Of a stretch of 64,000 bases of DNA, positions 22,429 through 34,200 are shown piece after piece. This DNA is from Elmis aenea. Lineage: Eukaryota; Arthropoda; Insecta; Coleoptera; Elmidae. The notes below the pieces were generated by a model, which was not told where the DNA came from, ran no database searches, and saw only the letters and a list, made by a program, of their open reading frames with translations. Position 1 is the first letter of the stretch. Every line of letters begins with the position of its first letter. The stretch covers positions 10,936,544 to 11,000,543 of the forward strand of contig OX393582.1 of assembly GCA_947652605.1 (NCBI GenBank), given 5' to 3'. A program made the translations under genes and the position numbers.

Positions 22429-22604
22429 AATATATTTATATCTATACATTTATTTATTATGGAACTGATTGAGATAGTTGAAGCCTAAACTATCGCAATC
22501 AGTTTCATACAATATATCAGTTAACAGCCATCAACGTAATATTGTTTTATGTAATAATAATATAATACAATATAAAATAAAAATATTACAAAAAATATAA
22601 TTCA

Positions 22605-22868
22605 TCATAACAAAAAACACATGAAAATAAAACTATTCTGAACATATAATATAAAATGATATAACATAGAATATGTTGTCAAACTATTAACAATATGTTT
22701 TATTTTAAACTTTTCTTTAAAAAAAAAAGCACGTAGAAAACATAATTTATCTAAACTGTCGTCTCCTAATTGCGACCTAGTTTTTGTAGAAAATAATCCA
22801 GCCGCGGAAAAAACTCTATCGGATTCTGCACTTGTTGGTCGAGTAGTGAGTAAACAATCATATGCCAT
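22605..22868 (-). pseudogene. hAT transposase C-terminal dimerisation fragment
   Basis: Minus-strand residues 11-50 read RPTSAESDRVFSAAGLFSTK, then TRSQLGDDSLDKLCFLR. This is the conserved hAT C-terminal dimerisation motif (S-x-x-x-E-R-x-F-S-x-A-G). Upstream catalytic sequence is missing and no intact start is visible. It belongs to the element at 22164-23054. Confidence 0.8.
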
Positions 22869-23062
22869 TTGTATGTTTTCCCATATTTTTTTCTCTTTGA
22901 AAATACGTCAATTCTTTTTCGATTATTTGATTTAGATTTTTATTATGATTAGAAAGAGATTGCAAAATTACCGGAATTACCAGTAAAAAATTGGCAAATT
23001 ACCGGTAAAATTTGAAGAGCATTTTTTACCGATTTACCGGTATTACAATCCCTAATACCACT

Positions 23063-24140
23063 GCAACATAATTGTAACAAAGTATGTAAGTGAATAAAAT
23101 CTATAAAAAAATGTAGTGCCGAAATAATAAGGCATATTCCATCCTGTTAAACTATACTTTTAAGTTTATTATCACGTTAGTTTTATTTATGATAGATATT
23201 AAAACTATGATAAATTGCATGTTTCATAATTATATGTTGGTTTTTGCCGATTTATAATACTTAACCATTGTAAACCACCTTAAAATCAATTAATAGGTGA
23301 ATAATATTAGTAAAATTTACGTATAACGTGGTAATAAAAAAATCCTCTTTGACAAAAAAAGGGTTTTTGGATTTTTACAAAGTTCCCCTTCGTTATTGTA
23401 AACAATAATCAACTGCTAAATGTTGTATTGTTCTCACAACAACATCCTTACCGTCTATATTGGTTAAGCAAACTGGTTAATGAAAGTAAATATGCAGTAA
23501 AAACACACAAAATTAAAACAATAATTTTTTTGTACTTACTCAATTCCTTTTCGAGGAAACTTTTCTCTTCTTCTGAAATAAATGGGTGGAAATCGGGGTG
23601 AGCAAAGCACAGGAAATGCTAAACAATAAACCAAACTATACCGTGTTCCAAAAACGTAAAACACAGACGCCGAGCCCTCTGTTGCAGATATAATTACTCC
23701 ACTTGCAGCTTTTCAAACCACGTTACTTAAAGAAAAAACCATGTACATTAGTTTATTTGCAGCACTTTTGCTCTTCTGATAAATGAAACTTTGTCTTCCG
23801 CAACTAAATGTAGCAGACACATAGATGTGCCAACACATGTTTTAACTGAGCCTCGATTTTTACATAAACCGTTTTTAGTACATATTTTTTTGATTTAAAG
23901 GCCATTCAAATCTTGGAGCAAGTATAGCATTCTAACAACTTGGGATACAGATACAACTAATGGTATGGCAATGATTTACATTTGAAAACGGGAAAATTCC
24001 ACTTAATGTGCGGTGTAATACGAAGGAAAATAGGGAAAAAACAAGAAGGGTAACTCAAATGAAATTTTATCCGGTAGTTTCATTTATAAGGATGTAAAAA
24101 CTGGATTTTAACATGAGAAGACGAGCATCAATTTTCTGAA
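23063..24140. other. Unassigned stretch
   Basis: No coding frame or repeat edge that I can support. Confidence 0.4.
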
Positions 24141-24149
24141 ATGAAGTTT

Positions 24150-24330
24150 TTCAGGTAGTTCAAAGGATGTGCGAAATTAGAATGAGCTGGAAATATGGTC
24201 CATTAATAATGACACAAAAGATAATCGAAGGAGACAGAAAGAACAAGGACAACGACGCAAGCAGGATATCCAAAATTGGCATTGAGAGATGAAAACTAGA
24301 AAATCCCAAGAAGCGATGAAGAAGATAAGG
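24150..24330 (+). pseudogene. Possible C-terminal tail of a non-LTR reverse transcriptase
   Basis: Plus-strand frames give EMKFFRVVQRM and, in another frame, GQRRKQDIQNWH then stop. This loosely resembles the basic tails of RTE-like polyproteins. Weak, short and frameshifted. Confidence 0.25.
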
Positions 24331-24879
24331 ACGATAATGAAGGGCCAAAATTAGGTGAAACTTTTGATTGAGCAATTAATTCAAATTTGCTGCTTTTGAA
24401 TTACATAATATATTCTAGTTTTTTAGTCACGTAGTGCACTTTTTGCTTAAACGTTTTAATCATAAACATTTTAATATTTCGCATTATATCTTGAATGGAA
24501 CCATAAATTCCATATAAAAATATCGTTAATATTCGTAATAAAGAAGTAATTAGGTAATACCGATTTTTGCAGTTTTTAATAACAGAACAGACTAATAATG
24601 AGGAAAGAAGTTCCGCTTAATTAACGATTAATGAGCATTTGCTCTGCAAGTTGCAATTTTCTGCTTTTCGCGATATTTTTAGATCGAACTTATGAGTAAA
24701 TTTTTCGCGAAAATAGAAAAATAAATCAAATTCCGCGCCAAACGGTGGCAGATAGCAGATACGAAGGAAAGTCAGTAGACACTTTTTGTTTAGAATAAAA
24801 TGTTCTACCCAAAAACAACTTCAGGTTTTTTTTTAAATAAATGTATTGAAACTGAACCTCCACAATTCCGCCACTGGTT

Positions 24880-25115
24880 GCTTGTGGGACTTGAAATTTT
24901 TACCGATTGTGGTAACCTGTAAGGTGGTGCTGTATACCAAATTTGGTCTAAATATATATACTGTTTGAAAAACGGTTAAAAATTTACGATTTTTTCGAAA
25001 ATTTCAACAACCTGAAGCGTTTTTGGACACATGTTGACAAACTTATTTTAAAGCGAATATTCCATTCGCTTTAAAATAAGTTTTTCTATCGACTGTTAAA
25101 GTCCTGCTAGCATTC
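24880..25115. repeat. Interspersed repeat, copy 2 of 2
   Basis: Partner of 15590-15835. Near its centre this copy has a local hairpin (aaacttattttaaagcgaat and attcgctttaaaataagttt). Confidence 0.75.
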
Positions 25116-26055
25116 CATTATATTTTTTCTGAATAACTTTGTAAATAAGCTTTATCTGCTTCTTTTAAGAGTATGGTCTAAATTTAATAACTGTTTATCA
25201 TACATAATTGTAATTTCGAAACAAAAAAATCCATTTAATATCACTTACATTTAGTTATATTGCGGTTGAGATGTATTTTTAGTGGACGTTTTTCTTGGAC
25301 ACCTTGTGGTCCTTGTGTATCAATTTTTTGTTAAAAACAAACTATTAGTTATTAATTATTGCCGTAAACTTTGTTAGTGAACAAAATTACTTATTTTTAT
25401 TTGCCAGTTAAGCATAATTACCCCAAGTCCTCGAATATAATTGATAATACCTATTAAACTTACCACAACAAAATTATATTTTAACTGATTGCATAATTAA
25501 TTAAATTGGTCATAAAACGAATTCATTTAATATTTGGTTCCAATTGTTAAGTAAGATAATACTTGCAGCTAAACATTTTTGTGAAGTACCTATATGAAAA
25601 ATTATTCAATTGGTTTCTTGTAAAATTGTATGTAATAGTTCTATTTTATTTCGTTAACCACAAAAAGCCTATCACGTTGCAAAAAATGAATTAATAAACT
25701 AGCTTTCGTAACAGAAGAACTAGGTAATAACGCTCCACGCTATTTGTAACATATTAGTTTAGTTTTTGCCGACTGATAGGTAGGTCGTTAAAAGCGTTTT
25801 TTTTAATACTTCGAATGGTGTGCGGTTTTACGTATTCGCTTTCGTTTTAGAAAATAATGTTGTAGCTAAGTAAGTGTATTAATGAAATTTAGTTTTTGTT
25901 AAACATAATATAACAATGCGGTTGAGTTTCGAATATCGAACCACGGGCGACGTTTAATTTTAAAATATATTTAAATAGTATTTATAACGAAATATGTTTC
26001 GTAAATCAGCTGCTTAGCGAATAAACAATCGCGATAAACCTTTAATATCTGGAAC
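25116..26055. other. Unassigned AT-rich stretch
   Basis: No coding frame, RNA gene or repeat boundary supported. Confidence 0.4.
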
Positions 26056-26215
26056 ATTCAAATATGGAATGTTGAAGTCTGGAAAATGCACCGGTGGAAT
26101 CATTCAAGTCTTGAATCGTTGTACGCTGGAATCACTCAACGCAGGAATCATGCAACGATGGAACCATGCAACACGGGAATCGTTCATCGCTGTAACGCTC
26201 AAATCTGGAATCCAG
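26056..26215. repeat. Degenerate short-period tandem repeat
   Basis: Imperfect repeats of a roughly 20-bp unit around tggaatcattcaac (variants ctggaatcactcaacgcag, aggaatcatgcaacgat). They give short open frames in two registers that I do not regard as genes. Confidence 0.7.
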
Positions 26216-26742
26216 AAATTAAGAATGTTTGCTGCCCTCTATATTACAACAGCCAAAGTATAATATAATTACAGGACACTTCGTTTTCTATTTTGTCTTA
26301 AATATTGTACACTGAAAGATAAAAACATCATGTTAATATATCTCAAGGGCTACAAATTTGGGCAAATTTGCATATTTATAAATTTTCAATGCAAAAGTGC
26401 ATATGTAGAATCGACTGACGCTATAGCGGTTTTCGTGATTAAACTGGAAGTGACCCAATCCGGAAGTAACTATAAAAACTTTAACGGAATCATCCGATTT
26501 TTTTGCATAATTAGAAAGATATTTAATAAAAAAGCACTTTATACTTACATTTTTTTTTGATTATCAATATCTAAAATTAAAACTAAAGAAAAAAAGGGGG
26601 TGCCCAGAACTCAGTTACATGCGAATAGGGTTTTAAATATTGTTTTGATTTAGGTCCGATGGATTCCTAACAATACTGAATCAAAATTTTTTTTAAGTAA
26701 AAAGTGCTTTTTTATCAAATATCTTTCCAATTAGGTACCTAT

Positions 26743-28747
26743 TTATTTATTTATTTACAAAGGACAGAACAAAACAGGCCAAGCCCAAATTATGTTCTCG
26801 TTAATAATATAATACATCGGTTGTAAAGTGTGATTAAATTAAAATAAGATTACTTTAGAGTAATGTTTAAATGAATGAAATGAAAGACTGAATATATCAT
26901 TCTTTATGAATGTTTGGTTATATGAGTAAAGAATTCTGTTGATTGGCGAGTTAAAAAAGGCATTTGAGCTACAAGGTGTTATATAAAAGAGAGAATGGTG
27001 TCGTATGCCTAATCTCGGTACGTTAAAATTTATTAATGATAAAATATTAGGACAATCTATTTTGTAGTTAATAATTTTGTAAAGAAATATTATATCACTA
27101 AGTGTTCTACGAGATTTTAAGGAGAGCATGTTTAGGTCTTTACAATGTTGTTCATATGATTTCTCTGGAAGTTTGTATTTTTTTTTGCAAAAATGATATG
27201 AATTTCTTTTGAATTCCCTCGATTTTACCATCGTAGGTGTCATATTGTGGGTTCCATATGATAGAAGCAAAATTGAAAATACTATTAACATAGGAATAAT
27301 AAAGTGTTCTAATAGCATTAACATTATTGAAATGTTTTGAGGAGCGTATGATGAAGCCAAGCATTTTAAGAGATTTATTCTTAATGTATTCGATATGTTC
27401 CGCAAAAACGAGTTTACAGTCTAATAAAATTCCTAAGTCTTTTACCAATGTGGTGTTCATCAGAGTTGCATTATTCAAAGAATAGTTATATAGGATTATA
27501 TTTTTGTTTCGTGTAAAATTAATTTTATAGCACTTACTAACATTCAAGGCAAGTTTGTTTATTTGACAGTATTTCTCTAATCTGTGGAGATCCTCTTGTA
27601 GCAGTAGACAATCGGTAGTATTTGTTATTGTTCTAAATATTTTTAAATCATCAGCGTATTGTAGGTATTCACAATTTAAAAAGCAATGCTGTATGTCATT
27701 GACGTAAATATTAAATAGCAATGGTGCTAAGAGACTGCCCTGAGGGACTCCGGATGTTACTTTGACAAATGTAGAAATGAAACCATTTAATTTTACAGCC
27801 TGTGATCTATTAGATATGTATGATTTTATCCATCTTAAAAGATCTCCACAGATGCCTATGTCGTGTAATTTGACTATTAAAATTGAATGATCTAACCGGT
27901 CGAATGCCTTACTAAAATCCGTTTATATAGCATCGGCCTGTAGTCTTTTATCTAATGACTTAAGAACATATTCAGTAAATGATACCAGATTAGTCTCAAC
28001 TGAACGACCTGGAGTGAAGCCATGTTGTTGACTGGAGATATAAGGTTGAAATATAGTAAAAATTTTATCATACATTACAGACTCGAATAACTTTGCTGTG
28101 CAGCAGAGGATAGAAACAGGTCTATAGTTTTCTGCTTGAGTTTTGTTTCCGGATTTAAATATTGGGACCACGTGAGCTTGTTTCCAAATTAAAGGAAATC
28201 GGCACTGTGAAAACGACTTGTTAAAAAGTATAGTGATTGGCTTTGCTAATGATGAGGAACAGTTACGTAAGATACGTGCAGGGAGATAATCTGGCCCTGC
28301 TCTCTTATTGACATCAAGCTTATTCATAAGCGACTCAACCATTTCAACGGTGATGGTTGTTTTATTGCTCGAAAAGTAGTTGCCTTTGGCGTCTATATTA
28401 CCATTTTTTAACTCGCCATCAATGAATACTGATGAGAAAAAATTATTAAATGTGTTACAAATTGACAAACTGTTATTAGCAGTGGAATTGTTATGGGTTA
28501 TACTATTTGGTACACTATTATTTGATGTTTTTAGATTAGACACAAGACCAGAGGCGCTTAGGACACTCTAGTATTGAGTTTTCGACAGATTTGATATAGT
28601 TTTTGTAGTCTAGTTGAAATAAAAATTTACTACGACCGCGTAACAGAGCAAAAGTCAAATAATCTGTTTTATTTTTGTAAAGCTTCCACTTTTTATGCCA
28701 TTTGTTCTTTTCTTTAATTATTTTCCTTGTTGAGTAAGAATACCAGA
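26743..28747 (-). mobile_element. Non-LTR retrotransposon (Jockey/CR1-like), 5'-truncated
   Basis: It is flanked by the 8-bp duplication gtacctat (26735-26742 and 28748-28755). The 3' end on the minus strand is the (taaa)n tract at 26743-26757. It encodes a reverse transcriptase on the minus strand. The insertion splits a foldback arm whose intact mate confirms the target sequence. Confidence 0.85.
26839..28543 (-). pseudogene. Jockey/CR1-like reverse transcriptase, one stop and one frameshift
   Basis: Reading from 28543: AGPDYLPARILRNCSSSLAK (fingers), IWKQAHVVPIFKSGNKTQ, NYRPVSILCCTAKLFE, QHGFTPGRSVETNL. Then comes a single TAA at about 27923, after which the frame continues TDFSKAFDRLDH, SGVPQGSLLAPLLFNIYVND and LQYADDLKIF with the intact catalytic YADD. 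A frameshift near 27250 separates the thumb region, which ends with ISNTLRIN..LKCLASSY-type sequence at 26839. The N-terminal endonuclease is missing. With few lesions it is a fairly recent insertion, but not functional. Confidence 0.85.
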
Positions 28748-28961
28748 GTACCTATGCAATAAAAACCGCATGATTCTATTAAAGTTTTTAAAGTTACTTC
28801 CGGATTTGGTCACTTCCGGTTTAATCACGAAAACCGCTATAGCGTCAGTCGATTCTACATATATGCACGTTTGTGATAAAAAAATTTCCCCATCTTTGTC
28901 AGATATCGCATTTTCGAATAATAGTGCTGGTACGGGTGGTCTGAAACACCCTGTATATTAT

Positions 28962-29500
28962 TAATGTGTCAAATTTAATATGGCGGCGGTTCGTCAGTCC
29001 GTGAGCATCAAAACCCATTGTCGTCGTTTATAATTTAGCGGAGACGCAAAGATTGTTATCGTATTAATAAAGTGTTGTGACTTGAAAAAAAAAATTTAAA
29101 GCCCTCCATTTTTTGACGACAAAAAAATCTGTACAACCGGTTTTAACCTACAACCGGTTTTAACCGTTATAATATTAATATAATAATAATAATAATAGTA
29201 GTAATTTATTAGTCTTTGAGAGAGATCAGTTTTTTAGACATGATATAAGACAAGTCAAAATACAGTACAACACAACTTAAGCACATTGTACTTCTTGCCT
29301 TGTACTATTAACAAAAACATGAATGTCAATACACTTTAAAATCAATAAGACATATACAACTAAACGAAAAAAAAAACAATAAATTTCGGTTTACGAAAAC
29401 GAAAAAGAAATTTTATGGTGGGAACGAAAAGAACGAAAACGATATATTTCTTTTTGGTTCTGAACAGAAATGAACGAAGTTTTTTGGTTTTTAGTCCCTG
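28962..29500. mobile_element. Truncated hAT relative of 7824-8958, inverted
   Basis: It ends at 29500 with ttttagtccctg and carries the gaacgaaaacg repeats. Inward it shares taccggttttaaccg-type text, a tgtcgtca block, tttgcgtctc and gccatattaaattt with 7824-8958. The other end is missing next to the foldback element end at 28953. It is interrupted by a LINE tail at about 29165-29335. Confidence 0.7.
29165..29335 (-). repeat. LINE 3' tail with (tta)n tract
   Basis: On the minus strand the segment ends ...aataaattactactatt followed by attattatt repeats, like the tail at 45007-45186. No coding portion is recognisable. It interrupts the hAT fragment. Confidence 0.4.
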
Positions 29501-30534
29501 AAAAATCAAAACTAATAACAAAATCATATTTTTGGTATAAACAAACCACCCCTTAACGCTCGTTTTTTTAAGAAAAAATTGGCCGAAAAAAATCATTTTT
29601 TTTTATTGTTAATTTTTAATATTTAAATATTTTTAAAATTAGAAATAAAAAGAAAAGACCAAAATAATAACTACGATGTGTTATAAAAATATTTATAACA
29701 TTCTTGTTAGCCCTTTCGTCCCTGGTGGTTTGACTGTGAAACTACCTTTTTAATGATCAGTTTCTTAAGTCCTAGTGGTTTAGAAAAGCAACCACCTACA
29801 CTTTGAAAACCTTCTTTTGAATTGAAGTTAAAATTTTATGTTTAGATGGCCTGTGTAAATTTAAATTACTCTAAAACTATTACTAAGTGAAATGTTGACT
29901 GGGTTTTGTGTATTTCTTTATTTTTTTTACAATTTTGAAATAAAAAGTGAACAGGAATGGCTGATAAGTATTTTATTTTCATAATTATTATTATTAAAAA
30001 GCATACATAAGATATTAACTGAATATTTTCACATATACTTCAAATAATAGTTATTTACACAACAAGTGAGCAAGGTATATTTTTGAATCCTTGTCTACAG
30101 AACGGTTGCTAAGAAACCAAATATATTCAGTGTTGCCAATTAACGGATTTTGTTTGTACTAGATGACATTGGCAACACTGAATAGATCGTAGAGTAAATC
30201 GCGTAATTCCTAACTCAAAACTTATTTCTGTGAGTACAAAACCTAAAATTCGGAACGTCCAGAATTGCAATATTTATTTTCTTACAAAAATAACGAAATT
30301 AGCTGTTGTACTATTAAAATTTTGAATCGACAAAATTTTGTAGTTTTCTTACATGCATGAACAAAAATTTATAATAAATAACAAGTTTTGAAAGGTTTGA
30401 AAAATGTCGCAAAATTATCGTAAATGACTTGGGTAAATAACAACACTTATCTACGTAAAGTTTTGACTTCCGAAATAAACTAAAATGACAAAATATGAAA
30501 ATAATTTTAACAGTTATACGTTTTACAACGTGTT
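29501..30534. other. Unassigned stretch
   Basis: No coding frame that I can support. Two similar phrases, tccctggtggtttgactg at 29718 and agtcctagtggtttagaaa at 29767, suggest a short local duplication. Confidence 0.4.
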
Positions 30535-30544
30535 GGCTCTAGTA

Positions 30545-30683
30545 ATGGTGTTCCAGAGTCGCACTCGGGCACGTACATACCGGTAATCTAAAATATAGTG
30601 TTGCCCGAGTCTCACTCGGGTTTGGGCAAAAACGCACGTACGCTTGCCCGAGTGTGACTCGGGCTTGGGCGTTAAGGGTTTAA
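30545..30683. repeat. Cluster of gcccgagt..actcgggc palindromes ending at TTAA
   Basis: Three near-identical dyads lie at about 30553-30570 (gagtcgcactcgggc), 30603-30621 (gcccgagtctcactcggg) and 30645-30664 (gcccgagtgtgactcgggc). The cluster ends ...cgttaagggt next to ttaa at 30680-30683, suggesting one end of a piggyBac-type element with subterminal palindromes. Confidence 0.5.
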
Positions 30684-30923
30684 TTTTTATATTGAAAGTA
30701 GGTACTTTGTTCATAATTTTACAAAAATATGAAATGGGTCCGTAAGAAAGGTGCACTTACTGTTTTACATGTAGGTAGTGGTAGAGAGCGTGTTGTTAAA
30801 CCACGATAGTATACAAAAGACATAATCAAAAATTTCGTGTCAAAAATGCATTTTTTAAGCAAGTTTACAAGCACTGGATAATATAAAAGTTCATTATTTT
30901 TATTGTATTTCTTTAAGCCTCCT

Positions 30924-31277
30924 CTAAATATCACCAAATTCACTTTCCGGTAAAGTAGGTAGTACAAGAGTTGGTCTTCCTTTATAAAGTCTTTGTTTTT
31001 TAGACTTATCATCAACACTAGCTTGCTTGATAGTGATGACTCTCGTTGGAGCTATTTCTACGTTTTGTTTAATAGCCTCGAGGCTCTCTTTCAGCTTCAC
31101 GTGTTCAGCTTGGAGGGTGCTGAGTTCTTTCACGGTTGCTTCAATTTCATTCATCGAATTCTGCATGTCGTTTAAGAGCTGTGGCTTAGTAAGAAGTCCT
31201 GATTCCTTTTTTAATTTAGCCGTTTGCTGTCGATAATAATCTCGCTGTTGTTTGAAATAATTTAACGTCTCGCGGCA
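30924..31277 (-). CDS. CCDC96: CCDC96-like exon 11 (last)
   Basis: Acceptor gttttag, then C-R-E-T-L-N-Y-F-K-Q-Q, running without interruption to the stop at 30924. It encodes the end of the DUF4201-type coiled coil and a basic tail (KKQRLYKGRPTLVLP). Phase 0 entry. A polyadenylation hexamer follows within 25 nt. Confidence 0.85.
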   Translation of the reverse strand, partial: CRETLNYFKQQRDYYRQQTAKLKKESGLLTKPQLLNDMQNSMNEIEATVKELSTLQAEHVKLKESLEAIKQNVEIAPTRVITIKQASVDDKSKKQRLYKGRPTLVLPTLPESEFGDI

Positions 31278-34200
31278 CTAAAACATGAAAGATAATTAAG
31301 CTTACAAACTAGTAACGGACAATGGTTGAAATGGCAATTCGCGTGTCTCATTCACAAAATCATATTTACCATAGAAATATGACTAGCATTAATAACTAAT
31401 GAAAAAGGAAAAATTGCAAAAATTAAGGTAAATTAAGAATACAAATTATTTGCTCGAGTTCCTAACCAGAGGTCCACGGATCCCTCTGGGGTCTGCGGAA
31501 GGTATTCATGGGATCCGCAAGCTTGGATGGAAAATCAACTTATAATCTTTATTTTTAGCATTCATTTCCTTCACTTATACAGGGTGAGTCACGTCGGACG
31601 CCACGGAGTTTTATGGCGAAACGGCATATATTATATTCTCCAACTTCTGTCGAAGGTAGATTATGTAAGTCAGTAAGGACTACATTTAAAAAATATTTTT
31701 GTGCGATCGTACTAGAAACAGTTGTTTGTCGGACGCGTTAGCAACCATAAGTACTGCATTTCCAGCCCTATCATTAGCAACGACCGACAAAGTTTTTTCG
31801 ACTTTTTCGGCCGCTACAGCGTGCGAAAAAGATCATTTGCATAAAGCAGAACGGAAAGCGCATGTGCGTGTCTGAATATAAGTTGTCTGAGATTATGGCT
31901 TCCCCGCTAAGGGTAGTGACGTAGAGGTCTTTAGGTTGTTAACTGTCAGGTAGTTTATAACCTAATATTTTAATATAATAATAATTGTACTAACTGTTCT
32001 ATTGCTGTAAATTATACTATGTATTAATAAATAAATATATGATATGGTACACGTTATGTAATTAATAATTAATCAATGTTTAAATTTATGAATAAATCAT
32101 TACAATCGCACAAAAAAAGGTTATTTAAATTAATTATTTATACATATACAGATTTATGCAAGTACGTTTCCACCGCTAACAGCATACGCCGTCATCTGTC
32201 AGTGGTAGAATGTCACGTAGTTTCTAACCTATAAGTTTGAAAAATAGGTACTTAACGTTTAAATTGTTTTTAATTCGATCGCACAAAAAATGTAATATGC
32301 ACCTCGGCCAAAACGTACTTTTTCGTCCTTGCCTGTTTGCTGGCTGAGACGTGGCCAAAAAAGTTACACGTTTTGGCCTTGATACATAAATAACTATTTC
32401 AAACATACAGGGTGCTTCAAAAAAGAGTAGCATATCAGAGTTATACTTTTTCTTATAAAATACCCTGTATATTTTTGGATTCCCCTTTAAATTTACTTCA
32501 AAAAATGTAAAAGGTTGTATGGGTCTAAAGTCAACCGTTTTCGTGAAAATTGCATTTTCATGAAAATACAGTACCTACTTTCAGACATTTTCAACATTTA
32601 AAAACTTTGAAAAGTCTGAAGAAATTCGCTTGGAGATTAGATTGACAATAGATTATGTAACACTTTGCACCACCTACATTTTTAAAATATTATACAGGGC
32701 GTTTTTATGCTTGGTCAAACTTGAGAAACCTTAAACATCGATCTCTTTTTTTTTTTTAATACAACACCCTATATTTTTTTACATAGTCATAAAAACATTA
32801 ATTGTCTTTTTGAAACATTAAGGCTGTTTTTCACCTAAAATTGATATTTTATTAAAAATTTATTAGAAACTGTTATTTTTGATAAAAGTTGGTGGATGAC
32901 TTAAAATTAAATTTGAGAAAAATTTGATAAAGCCTTATACGAAAAAAGAATAGCAAAAATATGTAAATAAATCAGAAACCAAATTACAAACCTCCATAAA
33001 TTCCTGTTCAATTTCATTTAATCTGGAACTTGTTTCGATTATGTCCAATTGCGCATCTGCTGACTTTTCCCTTATGTGAGCTAGACATTGTATAGCACCT
33101 GAACATTTTATTCTTAGCCTTGTAAGATCTTCATCCCTCTCTTCTATTTTGTCTGTAAGATTTTGATTTTCAACTTTCAGTTGTTCATAATCAATGAGAT
33201 GATAATTATCTCCAATTCTATCTAATTCTTTTAAAGCGCTTTGTTTTTCTGATACTTGGTTTCGTATTTTAATATATTCTAGCCTCATTTCACCAACTTG
33301 TTCCCATTTTGTTCTCTGCCTTTTCAGCAATTGGTCAATCATCTAAAATGAAAAGTTATGTTTATTATTTTCTATACAGCGTGATTAAAATTCGAGGTTA
33401 AGCATGGGGATCTCGCTTATTATAATAGCTAGAATATAGGTTTAAATTCGGCAAAGTTGCTAAATGTTGTGCTTATTGATAATCCAAAGAGAAATTGGAA
33501 ATATCTCAAACGGTATCCAAAAACAATTAGGAAAAACCGGAAAATATGATTTTTGAAAATCGTCTATAACTCCTTTGAAGTATGAAATATTTCAAATGTG
33601 AAAAAACCTTGCTCAAGCAACTTTTTAGGCAGAATCGGATTGGGCCACCAATTTTTCCTAGATCGATTCGTTTTTGTTTTATGACAAATTAAAAAAAGGG
33701 TCTTAAACAATAACCATTATAAATCAGGTAGGCCGGTCGTTGTAATTTATGTTATTTCCATGACAACCAATCAACAAACTAAAAGTTTTAAAAGTCCGTT
33801 GTTTGTCATTTTAATAGATATGTAAAAAATGAACTTTAATAAAGAAGAGAAACGCGATATGGGGCGAATTTTTATACCGTTCTTTTAAGTTTTGTTACAC
33901 ATCACATGCTTTATACAAATTTACTTAAAATTTTGTTTAATTTAGTGTTTTTTCCGTATATATTTGTAATAAAAATGTTTTTTTTATTGACATCTGAAAC
34001 CTTTCTGCCATATTTTTGGCAAAAACCCCATCTTTTCCTAGGTTTCTGTCCAACGTACAAAAATATGTGTGCGAGGGTTGTCTTCTTTCTAGATATGTTT
34101 CTGCATTTCGTTGACTTGACAATATAGAATTCCTATTCAATGAATAAAAAAATCGCAGGATGTCGCGTTTTTCTTCGTTATTAAAGTTCATTTTTACGAA

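Larger units (their letters stand above)
22164..23054 (-). mobile_element. hAT element with perfect 8-bp duplication
   Basis: The ends tagggattgtaaatttaccg and (inverted) cggtattacaatccctа-type are TIRs, the right one reading ttacaatccct then a. The flanks carry ataccact at 22156-22163 and 23055-23062. Subterminal zones repeat taccggtaa many times, possible transposase-binding sites. A hAT C-terminal fragment is encoded inside on the minus strand. The full catalytic domain is absent. Confidence 0.9.
26272..28953. mobile_element. Foldback CAGGGTG-type element split by a Jockey-like insertion
   Basis: TA flanks caggacac at 26272 and caccctg at 28953. Inner arms pair well: 26397-26555 (gaatcgactgacgctatagc, then ttccggaagtaac) against 28850-28760 and 26737-26685. 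The right arm is interrupted between aattaggtacctat and gcaataaaaaccg by the retrotransposon at 26743-28747. The outermost 100 bp of the arms are poorly matched. Confidence 0.6.

Noticed and set aside
26069..26268. Two overlapping 60-64-codon frames
   Set aside because: Both are by-products of a degenerate 20-bp tandem repeat.
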